From JBGSKY01 sp041740995 (GTDB lineage: Bacteria; Planctomycetota; Planctomycetia; Pirellulales; Pirellulaceae): a stretch of 45,165 nucleotides of DNA. The position numbers were made by a program, and so were the translations under genes. Where the stretch lies: contig JBGSKY010000025.1 in assembly GCA_041740995.1 (NCBI GenBank), positions 1 to 45,165 on the forward strand. Direction: 5' to 3'. Below the pieces are notes generated by a model. It was not told the DNA's origin, did no database searches, and saw only the letters and a program-made list of their open reading frames with translations. Shown piece after piece: positions 1-8,897 of the stretch. Each line of letters begins with the position of its first letter. Within the stretch, counting starts at the first letter, position 1.

Positions 1-1
1 C

Positions 2-3000
2 ATTGACGGCGAAGCGGTTCCCAAGGTCATCGACTTCGGCTTGGCGAAAGCAGTCGAACTGGACAGGCTGTTGACCGACATGACCATGCAGACGGAGTTT
101 GGCAAGATTGTCGGCACGGTTCAATACATGTCGCCCGAGCAGGCTGAGTTGAAAGTAGTCAATGCGCAGGACATTGATACTCGAACGGATGTCTATTCAC
201 TCGGTGTTATTTTGTATGAACTGCTGACAGGCTCTACTCCACTGGATAAAGAAACCCTGGGGCGAAACGCTCTGTTGAAGATTCTCGAACTTATCCGAGA
301 GGAAGACCCGCCTCGCCCGAGCCACCGCTTGAGTTCGTCATCGGGCGAAGTGAATACAGCCGTCAGCAACCTGCGAAGGTTGCATCCCACCAGGCTTCAT
401 CAGCTTCTTCGCGGAGAACTCGACTGGGTCGTGATGAAGGCGTTGGAGAAAGATCGCGTTCGCCGATATCCAACGGCAAATGCTCTTGGCCAGGACCTAA
501 CCAACTACCTGACGGGCGAAACGGTGACCGCGCGACCACCATCGACGTGGTATCAGCTTCAGAAGTTCGCCCGGCGAAATCGCGGACTTGTGGCAGCCAT
601 GCTTGCGATCAGTTTTGTTTTACTGGTCGGTTTCGCCGGAACGACCTATGGGCTGATTGAAGCGAACCGGAAAACCAAACTCGCGGAAGACAAGACCCGC
701 GAAGCGAATGATCAACGCGGGAAAGCCATTGAGGCAGAAGAGCGAGCGACAGCCGAATCACAGCGCGTCCGCCATTCAGAAGCCGTCGCCAAATTCCAGC
801 TTGCCGCCGCTCGCTGGGAATCCAGACGAGCGCGCGACGCCAAGGATTTGCTTCGCGAGATTCCAGATGAGTACCGCGACACCTTCGAATGGAATTATTG
901 CAACCAGCAATTCGATGGCAGTGACTTCACCTGTTATGGGCACTGGAAGCGGGTGCAGGGCGTTGCCTATAGCCCCGACGGAACACGAGTCGCCACAGCG
1001 AGTGACGACCATCGAATCAAACTCTGGGATGCGAACTCGGGCCGGGAAATCGGCACGCTGTGGGGACATCATGGACGAGTGGTCAAGGTTGTTTACAGCC
1101 CTGATGGATCACGCATTGCATCAGCGGGTTACGATGACAAGATCGTCAGGATTTGGGATACGCGTTCGGGGCAAACACTCACAACGCTCGAGGGTCACGA
1201 AAACCCCGTCGTTGGAGTCGCGTTCAGCCCTGATGGCGATCAACTGACTTCGGTGAGTATTGACGGCACCGTCAAGCGATGGGACACGAGTTCCGGACAA
1301 GGCTTATCCGAATTCAAAATAACGGGAACCCTCCTGTCTGTCACATTTAGTCCTGACGGGACACGCATGGTGTCCTGTGGCAATTCGACAGTCTATCTTT
1401 GGGATGCCTTAACAGGTCAGGAACTCGCAAGACAATCCGACCGCGAGCAGTGGGCACACAGCGTTGCCTTCAGTCCGGATGGCATGTACATCGCTGTCGG
1501 GTCCTACGACATCGTGACCCTTTGGAACGCAGATCTGACTCAGTCAGTCTGGACGGCGGATGCAAAGGCGGGGTGGATTAACGATTTGAAATTCAGCCCC
1601 GACGGCACTCGAATCGCATCCGCATCGGGAGACCGCCAGATTCGGGTTTGGGAGGTCCGCTCCGGGACGGAGATCATGGCTCTGATTGGTCATGGCGACG
1701 AAGTGAAGGAAGTCGCCTTCAGCCCTGATGGCGCACGGTTGGCATCGGTTGGCTCGGACACAACTCTGAAGTTGTGGGACGCTCGCACCGGACAAAAACA
1801 GCTATCCCATCGGGCTCACCGCTCCAAGGTGAACTCAGTAGCCTTTAGCCATGACGGAACACACATCGCATCGGTGGGGCTGGATCGCAGTTTTCGGTTA
1901 TGGGAGGTAGAGACGGGGCGGACAATCACCAGCGTGGATAGTGTGAATACTGCCGCCGAGCCAGCAGCGCATTGTGTCGCCTTCAGTCCAAACGACGCTT
2001 ACATCGTGTTCGTGGGCGACGACAATGACGTAAAGATTCTCGATGGGCGAACAGGTGCGAACTTGAAGTCACTGAAGGGGCACGAGGGTCTGGTCAACAC
2101 AGTTGCCTTTAGTCACGACAGCACTCACGTTGTCTCAGCCGGCCAGGACCAGACGGTCAAACTTTGGGAGATCGATTCGGGCGAAGCGATCACAACGTTC
2201 AAAGGACATAAGGGACGGATCAATGGCGTTGCCTTAAGTCCCAACGGCACTCACATTGTGTCTGCATCCGATGATCGGACGATCAAAGTCTGGGGCACAC
2301 AATCGGGCCAGGAGATCATGTCGCTCAGCGGCCATCTCGAGAGCATAGTCGACGTTGCATTCAGCCCCGATGGCAAACAAATCGCATCCTCGAGCAATGA
2401 TCAAACGATATGCATCTGGGACGCTCAGTCCGGCGAGCAGATCTACTGTATGAAAGGACATGTGGCAGGAGTGACCGGGATTGCGTACAGTCCCGACGGC
2501 AAACGCATTGCATCGACAAGTTTCGACCGTGTGATAAAGCTGTGGAATACTGAAACAAGTCGAGAGGTCTTCACCATCGAGAAAAGTCCTCAGGGCTTTT
2601 ACGGCGTTGCGTTTAGTCCGGATGGCTTGCAAATCGCCGCTGGTGCGGTCGACGGATTGATCAAGTTATTTGACGCACCCATCGAACACGAAGTCACAAC
2701 GTTACTCGGGCACACCGATACCGTCGTCCACTTCAGCTTTAGCGATGACGGCAGTCAGATTTATTCGGAATCCAGAAATGAAAAAATGTTCTGGGACTTG
2801 GCAACAAAACAACATGACTCAGACGGAAGCTTTGATCCACCTGCCAGGCATACACAGGTTTCTCCGGACGGTCGCTGGCTGATCAATGCCGACAGGAACA
2901 ACCTGCTTCTCATTGATCTCGAATACAAGAACACGGCACATCAAGGCAACTACCGTGCAGCGAAAGCTCAATTTGATTCACAGTGGCATCACGACCAGGC

Positions 3001-3235
3001 GACGGCAGCCATCACAGCAAAGAACTGGTATGCGGCGACCTTCCATTTTGCTTTGCTCGTCAAGCACGTTTCGGATCAGAGCAAGTTCCGTAAAGACCTG
3101 CAGACCGCTTATCAAAAGCTTGTTGACCAATTCGAAAAGGACGATCGCTCCGTGGCGGCGTTTCTCCCTGCAGTTGTTAAGGAATCCCTCAGCATTTCCG
3201 GCGTCATGGATGCCGCCCAACGAAACACCCGATAG
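2..3235 (+). CDS. Serine/threonine protein kinase with WD40 repeats (5' end outside window)
   Basis: The reading frame is open from base 2, so the N-terminal kinase lobe lies upstream; 1077 residues are visible. It enters at kinase subdomain VII (VIDFGLAKA, the DFG motif), followed by the APE-like SPEQAE and the DVYSLGVILYELLTG helix. A single membrane segment (about residues 195-219) precedes a short charged coiled coil. About 14-15 WD40 repeats then fill residues 300-1000, recognisable by repeated AFSPDGxxIAS and KLWDxxSG blocks, enough for two seven-bladed propellers. The likely layout is a cytoplasmic kinase with an exported sensor or scaffold domain, as in planctomycete kinase-WD40 proteins. 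Substrate and signal cannot be read from the sequence. The codon at 41 (TTG) is not the start, because homology extends upstream of it. The stop abuts a decayed Fic gene on the other strand. Confidence 0.95.
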   Translation: MDGEAVPKVIDFGLAKAVELDRLLTDMTMQTEFGKIVGTVQYMSPEQAELKVVNAQDIDTRTDVYSLGVILYELLTGSTPLDKETLGRNALLKILELIREEDPPRPSHRLSSSSGEVNTAVSNLRRLHPTRLHQLLRGELDWVVMKALEKDRVRRYPTANALGQDLTNYLTGETVTARPPSTWYQLQKFARRNRGLVAAMLAISFVLLVGFAGTTYGLIEANRKTKLAEDKTREANDQRGKAIEAEERATAESQRVRHSEAVAKFQLAAARWESRRARDAKDLLREIPDEYRDTFEWNYCNQQFDGSDFTCYGHWKRVQGVAYSPDGTRVATASDDHRIKLWDANSGREIGTLWGHHGRVVKVVYSPDGSRIASAGYDDKIVRIWDTRSGQTLTTLEGHENPVVGVAFSPDGDQLTSVSIDGTVKRWDTSSGQGLSEFKITGTLLSVTFSPDGTRMVSCGNSTVYLWDALTGQELARQSDREQWAHSVAFSPDGMYIAVGSYDIVTLWNADLTQSVWTADAKAGWINDLKFSPDGTRIASASGDRQIRVWEVRSGTEIMALIGHGDEVKEVAFSPDGARLASVGSDTTLKLWDARTGQKQLSHRAHRSKVNSVAFSHDGTHIASVGLDRSFRLWEVETGRTITSVDSVNTAAEPAAHCVAFSPNDAYIVFVGDDNDVKILDGRTGANLKSLKGHEGLVNTVAFSHDSTHVVSAGQDQTVKLWEIDSGEAITTFKGHKGRINGVALSPNGTHIVSASDDRTIKVWGTQSGQEIMSLSGHLESIVDVAFSPDGKQIASSSNDQTICIWDAQSGEQIYCMKGHVAGVTGIAYSPDGKRIASTSFDRVIKLWNTETSREVFTIEKSPQGFYGVAFSPDGLQIAAGAVDGLIKLFDAPIEHEVTTLLGHTDTVVHFSFSDDGSQIYSESRNEKMFWDLATKQHDSDGSFDPPARHTQVSPDGRWLINADRNNLLLIDLEYKNTAHQGNYRAAKAQFDSQWHHDQATAAITAKNWYAATFHFALLVKHVSDQSKFRKDLQTAYQKLVDQFEKDDRSVAAFLPAVVKESLSISGVMDAAQRNTR

Positions 3236-3476
3236 CAGGCCAAAGGGTCACGGGTTGGTCGTGTTGCATCAGCCGGATGTTTGCGAGGAGTCTTGCCCAC
3301 CGGCCGTTGCCATCCTCAAACGGAAGTACTCAAACCGCGCGATCATGAAACTTGGCAGCGGTCGCAATCACAAGTTCGCCGGTTTCGCGGTGCCGCTTCT
3401 CTGATTTGATGGCAATGACGCCGAGTTCAGCAGTGACAATGTTCGGGCTCACGCCGCTTTCTCGAGGCAACGAACA
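3204..3476 (-). pseudogene. Fic-domain protein remnant (decayed)
   Basis: Reading the minus strand gives a Fic core, PFEDGNGRWARLLANI (about 3323-3276), preceded by ATAAKFHDRAV and followed by QHDQPVTLWPAIG, the expected order around a Fic active site. The frame carries a TGA at 3332-3330, two codons before PFEDGNGR. The catalytic His of HPFxDGNGR is replaced by Leu (LPFEDGNGR). No proper start or N-terminal half is present: the frame is closed by a TGA at 3479-3477. The 3' end runs into the tail of the convergent kinase gene. Intact relatives AMPylate proteins or act as toxins; this copy should be inactive. Identification rests on the motif and its flanks only. Confidence 0.7.
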
Positions 3477-3830
3477 TCATTGCTTCGAGACTGCGAGTTC
3501 GTACGCCATTGTCGACTTTCAAGGTTATTGAATGCGATGAAGGGACTCTAAGAAATATTGTGTCAGCGGCCTTTGAATTGATATTACCTATTTTTCTAAC
3601 CTACGGAGACTGACGCATCGATGCGACACTGAAGCAGCGGACGCAAGAGTTGGCAAGCGAGCTGGCGACTCAATCCAGCACGATCGAATCCGCAATCCTT
3701 CCAGGCGACTTGTCTGGTCGCCGAGAAATTTCTTAAAACCCGCCATCGACTATTTAAAAAGCTGTATTCATGTCCACGAACGACGGTCGCCTATGTCCGC
3801 CGTCTATACAACCAGACATGGCTAACTGTG
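3477..3830. other. Gene-free stretch between Fic remnant and NIPSNAP gene
   Basis: No convincing gene. A short open plus-strand frame (3617-3736, ending TAA) reads as a Gln/Glu/Thr-rich helix (TLKQRTQELASELATQSS) but has no start or ribosome binding site. It may be debris of an older gene. The stretch also holds the 3' flank of the NIPSNAP gene. Confidence 0.4.
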
Positions 3831-4655
3831 CTACTTGCGTGGCGAGTAATCCGTTGGCGTCAAGAATCGAACTTCCATGCCGTTTCCGGGTGCTGCATCA
3901 GCGGCGGGTTGGTCCTTGGTCGCCTTATAGTTAGTCAAGAAGGGTCCAAAGTTCTTCATGAATTTGCCCCACGATTCTTTCGAAGCATCACGATTTTTGT
4001 GCGCGAGTAAGTAGATAAACGCGCTATCATCCGTTGCTTTCCAAAAATCTATGGTCTCCATCCCTGCGTCAGTAAATAATTTGACTTCGCCCGAGCCAAA
4101 TCGATCTACCGTGAACGGTACTCGGTCCTTGCCGTCGTTGTATTGTCGAAGTTCGTACAGTTTCGCTGGAGTGTCGGAATCATTATCGACAGGCCAATCC
4201 ATCGTTGAAAACTCAGCTTTGGTCATCAAAATCGAGCGTGGTGCCTCAGCCAAAATTTTACCGTCTGCTTCGGATTTTTCTCGAGCCGCTTGCCACTCGG
4301 GATCTGCGCCGAACGCTTTCCATGAAGCGTCTTTGGCTGCTGCGTCTTTGTGCGCGATGATGTAGATCAACATGTTATCTGCTTTTTCGCCGTCTGTCTT
4401 GTCTCCCTCGAGTACGGTCCAGTATGCGATGTTTTCGATGCCGTGTTTTTCAAACAGCTTCATCGTGTGATCTCGGAAGCGTGCGTTCAACGCATCAAGC
4501 TTACCTGGATTGGTAACGTAAAAACGAATTTCATACAGTTTCTCATCAGCAGCTTTTTCATTTTGCGCCGATGCTGAATTCAGGCCAGTAATGGCGATCG
4601 CAAAATATGCAAATAGCAAACTCAATCGCAGTCCTAATTTCGAAAACAACTTCAT
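3831..4655 (-). CDS. Secreted NIPSNAP-family protein
   Basis: 274 residues. A cleavable signal peptide (about residues 1-30, hydrophobic core ending LNSASAQ) indicates export. Two NIPSNAP-type ferredoxin-like domains follow. The first (about 40-140) begins LYEIRFYVTNPGKLDALNAR and contains the FEKHGIENIAYW pattern; the second (about 165-265) begins LYELRQYNDGKDRVPFTVDR. The family is common in planctomycetes, and its enzymatic role, if any, is unknown. The ATG start has a GAGG ribosome binding site 9 nt upstream. The gene lies 57 nt downstream of the AGE-family gene on the same strand, so the two may be cotranscribed. Confidence 0.85.
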   Translation of the reverse strand: MKLFSKLGLRLSLLFAYFAIAITGLNSASAQNEKAADEKLYEIRFYVTNPGKLDALNARFRDHTMKLFEKHGIENIAYWTVLEGDKTDGEKADNMLIYIIAHKDAAAKDASWKAFGADPEWQAAREKSEADGKILAEAPRSILMTKAEFSTMDWPVDNDSDTPAKLYELRQYNDGKDRVPFTVDRFGSGEVKLFTDAGMETIDFWKATDDSAFIYLLAHKNRDASKESWGKFMKNFGPFLTNYKATKDQPAADAAPGNGMEVRFLTPTDYSPRK

Positions 4656-4712
4656 TGAACAATTCCTCTATGAACAAAGGGTAAAAGCAACCTAAACCAA
4701 TCTCAATCTTTA

Positions 4713-6017
4713 CTAATTCTGTTCCGCCAATTGGTCCAGCAAGTCGGCACAGCGGAGCAGAGCCCGAGCGTTATGATATCCGCCTTGCCACATGGATGTT
4801 CGCGAACGATTTGGACTTGGCGAACCGTCAGCTTCTCGCGACGCCCACCAGCCGCCTTGCGGAGCAATCTGATGTTCCTTCACAAAGGCGAACGTCTGCT
4901 TGAACGCTTCATAGTAACCGCTTTTCGATGTTAAGCGATACATGTCCAGCATACAAACCATCGCTTCGGCCTGGACCCACCATTCTTTGTGTCGATCGCT
5001 CGCGTTTTCTCCCAGTGAACCGGTGTAGTAGAAGCCACCATGCGTACTATCATAACCATGCGCCATGCTGTAATCGACCATAGCCGTTGCCCATGATTGA
5101 AGCAGTGGTTCTTGCCAACCAATTAATTTCGCGGCGTCGAGCACCAACCAAGCGCACTCGACGTCATGACCGAAGCTGGCTCTTAGATTCGTCGGCGACT
5201 GGATGATAGTCCAATCGATTTTCCAGCCGTCAATGTTACAAGCCAGACTTGGATATTGGACCGTTCTGATATTGATCGCAATCAGCTCGGCCAGTCGCTT
5301 TTCGACAAGCGGATCTTGAGTTGCTCGGTACAAGTCGGCAAACGATTCCATCAAATGCAGGTGCGTGTTGTATGTCTTTGTATTCACCGCTCCGACCAGT
5401 CCCGATTCCTTGGCGTCAGTGATCGGCGTCCAATCCGAATAGAACATCTCGCGGTACCCACCGTGATCGCGATCGTAAGCATGATCTTCGAGCGATTCAA
5501 AAATCTTCATTGCATATTGCAAGGCATCCTTTTCTCCCGACGCGCGATAATATGCAACTAACCCATAAATCGCGAACGAATTTAGATAGGCGTGCTTGCG
5601 ATTATCTTTGACTGAACCGTCTCGATGAAGTTGATTGAAACATCCGCCTTGATCACGATCAAAAAAATGCTGGATGAGGAAATCGTAGCCCGATTTCGCA
5701 GCGGCAAGACATTCATCGCGGCGAACATCGCGATCAGCAAAAACGCTGAACATCCAAAGCTGCCTCGCTTGTAAAGTCAAGAACTTACTTTCGCCGGTAA
5801 ACTTGCCCGTTGCGTTCAACTCTTCAAGGTAGCCACCGAACTCTTGATCTAAACAGTCAGGCAAATAAAAGTCGAGAACTGAACTTTGCGCTAATCCGCG
5901 GCATTCATCTGCCAACTCACGAAGTATTGACGATGAAGCAGGTTGAGCGAACGTGAAAGGAACACTAATTGAAAGCGCAATTGCGATGGCAAACAACAGA
6001 AAGGATTTTCGATACAT
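4713..6017 (-). CDS. AGE-family (N-acylglucosamine / cellobiose 2-epimerase-like) sugar epimerase, exported
   Basis: 434 residues from the ATG at 6017; a longer frame upstream is rejected because it runs into the divergent dehydrogenase gene and this start begins a clear signal peptide (MYRKSFLLFAIAIALSISV). The mature part is an (alpha/alpha)6-barrel of the AGE superfamily, with the typical YLNSFAIYGLVAYYRASGE, RDHGGYREMF, TYNTHLHLMESFADLYRAT, SFGHDVECAWL and KEWWVQAEAMV blocks carrying the conserved His, Arg and Glu residues. Relatives interconvert aldoses at C2 or isomerise aldose to ketose. Export suggests a periplasmic role in oligosaccharide breakdown. The exact substrate is not evident. 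Confidence 0.85.
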   Translation of the reverse strand: MYRKSFLLFAIAIALSISVPFTFAQPASSSILRELADECRGLAQSSVLDFYLPDCLDQEFGGYLEELNATGKFTGESKFLTLQARQLWMFSVFADRDVRRDECLAAAKSGYDFLIQHFFDRDQGGCFNQLHRDGSVKDNRKHAYLNSFAIYGLVAYYRASGEKDALQYAMKIFESLEDHAYDRDHGGYREMFYSDWTPITDAKESGLVGAVNTKTYNTHLHLMESFADLYRATQDPLVEKRLAELIAINIRTVQYPSLACNIDGWKIDWTIIQSPTNLRASFGHDVECAWLVLDAAKLIGWQEPLLQSWATAMVDYSMAHGYDSTHGGFYYTGSLGENASDRHKEWWVQAEAMVCMLDMYRLTSKSGYYEAFKQTFAFVKEHQIAPQGGWWASREADGSPSPNRSRTSMWQGGYHNARALLRCADLLDQLAEQN

Positions 6018-6114
6018 GATAGTGACTATACGCGCAGGTGAACCGATCACAAATGCGATATGATAACGAAAGTTTGGTGACTCAATTGCGTTCCAACAAA
6101 AAGAAAGAATTTCA
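6018..6114. promoter_or_regulatory. Divergent promoter region, AGE epimerase / D-2-hydroxyacid dehydrogenase
   Basis: The 97-nt gap between divergent starts must hold both promoters or leaders. It is A-rich near the right-hand gene. I see no clear -35/-10 pair or operator. Confidence 0.45.
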
Positions 6115-7050
6115 GTGAAATTGCCCCGAGTCGTTACCGACGGTCCGCTATCGCCTACTTTGAAGGCGATGCTCAGCGGGAATGTTGAACTGTTGCCATG
6201 GTCGATGGCCGAAGCTGGATGCGACGATTCGATCGAAGGCATTTATACTTACGGGCATCCAGTTGTAGATGGGAAACTGATGGACCGGCTGCCGAATTTG
6301 CGTGTGATTAGCAATAACGGCGTCGGCGTCGATCATATCGATTTGGCGGCAGCGAAGGAGCGTGGAATCGTTGTTGGCAATACGCCTGGAGTATTGGATG
6401 GCGCGACAGCCGATATGGCGATGGCGTTGCTGCTGGCTGTCGGTCGACGCATTGTCGAAAGCAATAACCTCGCTCGCGCGGCAGATTTTGCCAACCAAAG
6501 ACCGCAATTGTTGATGGCCCATGAAATCCACGGTACAACGATCGGCATCGTCGGACTGGGACGAATTGGTAGTCAAGTCGCAAAGCGCGCTGCTGGATTT
6601 GATATGCAAATTCTCTATTACAATCGCCGCGAAAAAGCCGACGTTGCCGCAAAGTATGTCCCGCTCGAACGCCTTTTGTCAGAATCCGACTATGTAGTTT
6701 TGACGGTTCCGCTGTCGCCCGGCACCAAGGGCATGATTGGAGCTAATGAGTTAAAGCTGATGAAGTCGACTGCAGTGCTGATCAATGTTGCTCGCGGGCC
6801 GATCGTGGATACCGCCGCGTTGACGCAAGCGTTGCAGGAGTCAAGGATTCGCGGTGCAGGTCTAGATGTCACCGACCCCGAACCATTGCCACGAAACCAT
6901 CCACTGCTGAGCTTGCCTAATGTCGTTGTCACACCCCATCTCGGCAGTGCGACGATCGAAACACGTCAAAAAATGGCTGAACTTTCGGTCCGCAACTTAC
7001 TCGCCGGACTTCGCGGCAAAACGCTGGTTAACGCTATTGCATCAAGTTAG
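6115..7050 (+). CDS. D-2-hydroxyacid dehydrogenase, NAD(P)-dependent (glyoxylate / 2-ketogluconate reductase-like)
   Basis: 311 residues, GTG start with only a weak purine-rich site upstream. The D-isomer-specific 2-hydroxyacid dehydrogenase fold is clear: an N-terminal substrate domain with NNGVGVDHID, then a Rossmann domain with GLGRIG (147-152). Catalytic Arg227 lies in NVARGPIVD, Glu256 in DVTDPEP and His275 in VVTPHLGSAT. NRR at 170-172, after the second Rossmann strand, favours NADPH. Family members reduce glyoxylate, hydroxypyruvate or 2-keto sugar acids. Divergent pairing with a sugar epimerase suggests sugar-acid metabolism, which is inference. Confidence 0.93.
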   Translation: MKLPRVVTDGPLSPTLKAMLSGNVELLPWSMAEAGCDDSIEGIYTYGHPVVDGKLMDRLPNLRVISNNGVGVDHIDLAAAKERGIVVGNTPGVLDGATADMAMALLLAVGRRIVESNNLARAADFANQRPQLLMAHEIHGTTIGIVGLGRIGSQVAKRAAGFDMQILYYNRREKADVAAKYVPLERLLSESDYVVLTVPLSPGTKGMIGANELKLMKSTAVLINVARGPIVDTAALTQALQESRIRGAGLDVTDPEPLPRNHPLLSLPNVVVTPHLGSATIETRQKMAELSVRNLLAGLRGKTLVNAIASS

Positions 7051-7499
7051 CAATTGGCGGCACGTAGTCCGTTTTGAAAGCTCTAGCATCGAATGCGACT
7101 GCCCTCCAAGCCATTAAAACTCGCCAATAGACCGGCTGGCGATGCAACGCGGAAGATTTCAAAATTGCGGAGAATTGTCTAACCTAGATTGCTTTTTGTC
7201 GACCATGAAATTACACGTTTACGTGCAGCGTTTCCACTAATTCAGGTCTCACTGATCGCATACGATTGACCGACGGAGTCACAGCATCTTATTCGGTAAC
7301 TATTGCACTGAGATGCGTCCTATTCATCAATAAAAATCGATTGTTAGCTACTTAATTCGCCTGTTAGCATAATTCCTCCGGCAACGTGGAACTGCCGTTC
7401 TGCAAATCTTGCGTTTTACTTTTAAACCTCGGCTAACACTAGCGCGATATTATCTGGCCGCAGTCAGTTGCTGGATTCATATGCGATATTAAATAAGTA
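7051..7499. other. Intergenic region between convergent genes
   Basis: This 449-nt stretch separates the 3' ends of the dehydrogenase gene and the chemotaxis operon. It has a short inverted repeat (CGGCA/TGCCG, 7379-7397) without a T-run. No strong terminator, RNA gene or plausible ORF is visible. Confidence 0.4.
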
Positions 7500-7958
7500 T
7501 CATGGTAGACATTTTGAGCTTTCCCAAATCAATACGTTTAATTGTTCATCGCCGCAGCAAACGTGTGTCTGGCTGAGGACGCGTGCTCCATTAAGCTGGA
7601 ATTCGAAGCTTTGTCCCGAAGTGACGCTTGGTATAGAAAGAAACGACGGGCCGGGCATTTGGCTTTTAATGTTGCCGCCGATCATGTTTGTGATTTCCGC
7701 CAACACGTCTTGCAAATCAGACTCGATTAACTCGTCAGCCTGCGTTTGTAGCATTTGCGCAGCCGCATTGCGAACAAATCGCTCAGAGGTGCGGAGCACA
7801 ATGGCTCCTTGCCACTCGCCGCTAATTTGAACACAACCGGCCAACTTTAGTGAATTGCGATCCACCTCGGTTATTGGGCATGTTTCAACATCCGTATTAG
7901 CCATCGTGCTTAGTACGTTCTGCACGATGCAGAGAATGTCGTCATTGGATGGACACAT
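7500..7958 (-). CDS. cheX: CheX-like chemotaxis phosphatase
   Basis: 152 residues from the ATG at 7958, chosen over an ATG 33 nt upstream because AAGGG lies 7 nt before it. The protein matches the CheC/CheX/FliY fold: an N-terminal strand-helix part, then the signature helix LAEITNMIGGNIKSQMPG with the Glu and Asn that act on phospho-CheY. CheX dephosphorylates CheY~P and is often a dimer. It is the last gene of the minus-strand che operon, 99 nt after cheR. Since no cheZ is present, this and its homologue at 17331 are the likely phosphatases here. Confidence 0.8.
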   Translation of the reverse strand: MCPSNDDILCIVQNVLSTMANTDVETCPITEVDRNSLKLAGCVQISGEWQGAIVLRTSERFVRNAAAQMLQTQADELIESDLQDVLAEITNMIGGNIKSQMPGPSFLSIPSVTSGQSFEFQLNGARVLSQTHVCCGDEQLNVLIWESSKCLP

Positions 7959-8057
7959 TGGTAACCCTTGTTGAACAAACGAAATATGCAAAGTAAAATT
8001 CGAAGTGAATTGTATAAAACTTGGCGAACAAATTATGTTTTGCCAGGTTGTGATTTT

Positions 8058-8897
8058 TTAAATTGGAAAGTAACCGGTAGCTTTTTCAATAATTCGCCGC
8101 TCGAATGGAACGCCAAGGTTCATGGTTGTTTCGGCTCCTCCCAGCAATAGTACACCATCTTTTTGCATCATCCGGTGTACCTTATTAAGGATCTCTTTTT
8201 TCGTTTCCACTGAAAAGTAGATTAGTACATTTCTCAGAAACACGATGTCCATTTTTGGTAAGGTCAAAGGCCAAGGCTGAACTAGATTCAGTATCCTAAA
8301 ATCGACCATGCTTCTGATCTCATCACTGATTTGCCAGTGAACACCGTTACGCTTGAAGTGTTTCAGAACCATCGGCATTGGCAGGCCACGGTTGATCTCT
8401 GTTTGAGTAAAGATGCCCGATTTTGCTTTGTCAAGAATTTGCTTCGAGAGGTCAGTCGCGGTCAAGCGGACTCGCCAACCAGCGAGTTCTGGAAAATGCT
8501 CTTTGAGTAACATTGCAAGAGAGTAAACCTCTTGCCCGCTCGAACATGCATTTGACCAAATGTTCAAGACGCGTTCCTTTGATCGCTTGAGAATCAACTC
8601 AGGGATCAGGTGGGTTCGTAGCGCATTAAATGGATGGAGATCGCGAAAAAAGCTGGTCTCGTTTGTCGTCATTGCATCAACGACGGTATCGACAAGTGCT
8701 GAAGCGTTGGGACGCTTTAGCAATTCAACCAATTGATCGAGATTCGTTAAGCCGTTTGCTCTCGCGATCGGCAGGAGTCTCGAATCAAACAAGTATGCTT
8801 TAGTCTGATCGATTACGATGGCGGACTCTCTCAACACTAGTGCCGCAAGATACAGGAAGCTCTGATCATTGAACGGCGGAGCGATTGCTAACGACAT
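8058..8897 (-). CDS. cheR: Chemotaxis protein methyltransferase CheR
   Basis: 279 residues. The ATG at 8897 has GGAGG 7 nt upstream, a strong site; the longer frame upstream merely overlaps cheB. An N-terminal helical domain is followed by the SAM-binding methyltransferase domain, with NETSFFRD, the WSNACSSGQEVYSLAMLL glycine-containing loop, and DIVFLRNVLIYF. It methylates glutamates on chemoreceptors using S-adenosylmethionine. It overlaps the end of cheB by 10 nt, so the two are probably translationally coupled. No TPR extension is present. Confidence 0.95.
   Translation of the reverse strand: MSLAIAPPFNDQSFLYLAALVLRESAIVIDQTKAYLFDSRLLPIARANGLTNLDQLVELLKRPNASALVDTVVDAMTTNETSFFRDLHPFNALRTHLIPELILKRSKERVLNIWSNACSSGQEVYSLAMLLKEHFPELAGWRVRLTATDLSKQILDKAKSGIFTQTEINRGLPMPMVLKHFKRNGVHWQISDEIRSMVDFRILNLVQPWPLTLPKMDIVFLRNVLIYFSVETKKEILNKVHRMMQKDGVLLLGGAETTMNLGVPFERRIIEKATGYFPI

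Noticed and set aside
3617..3736. Plus-strand helical frame
   Set aside because: No start codon context or homologue; noted only as possible debris.
6018..6242. N-terminal extension of the AGE epimerase
   Set aside because: Overlaps the divergent dehydrogenase gene, while the ATG at 6017 starts a signal peptide.
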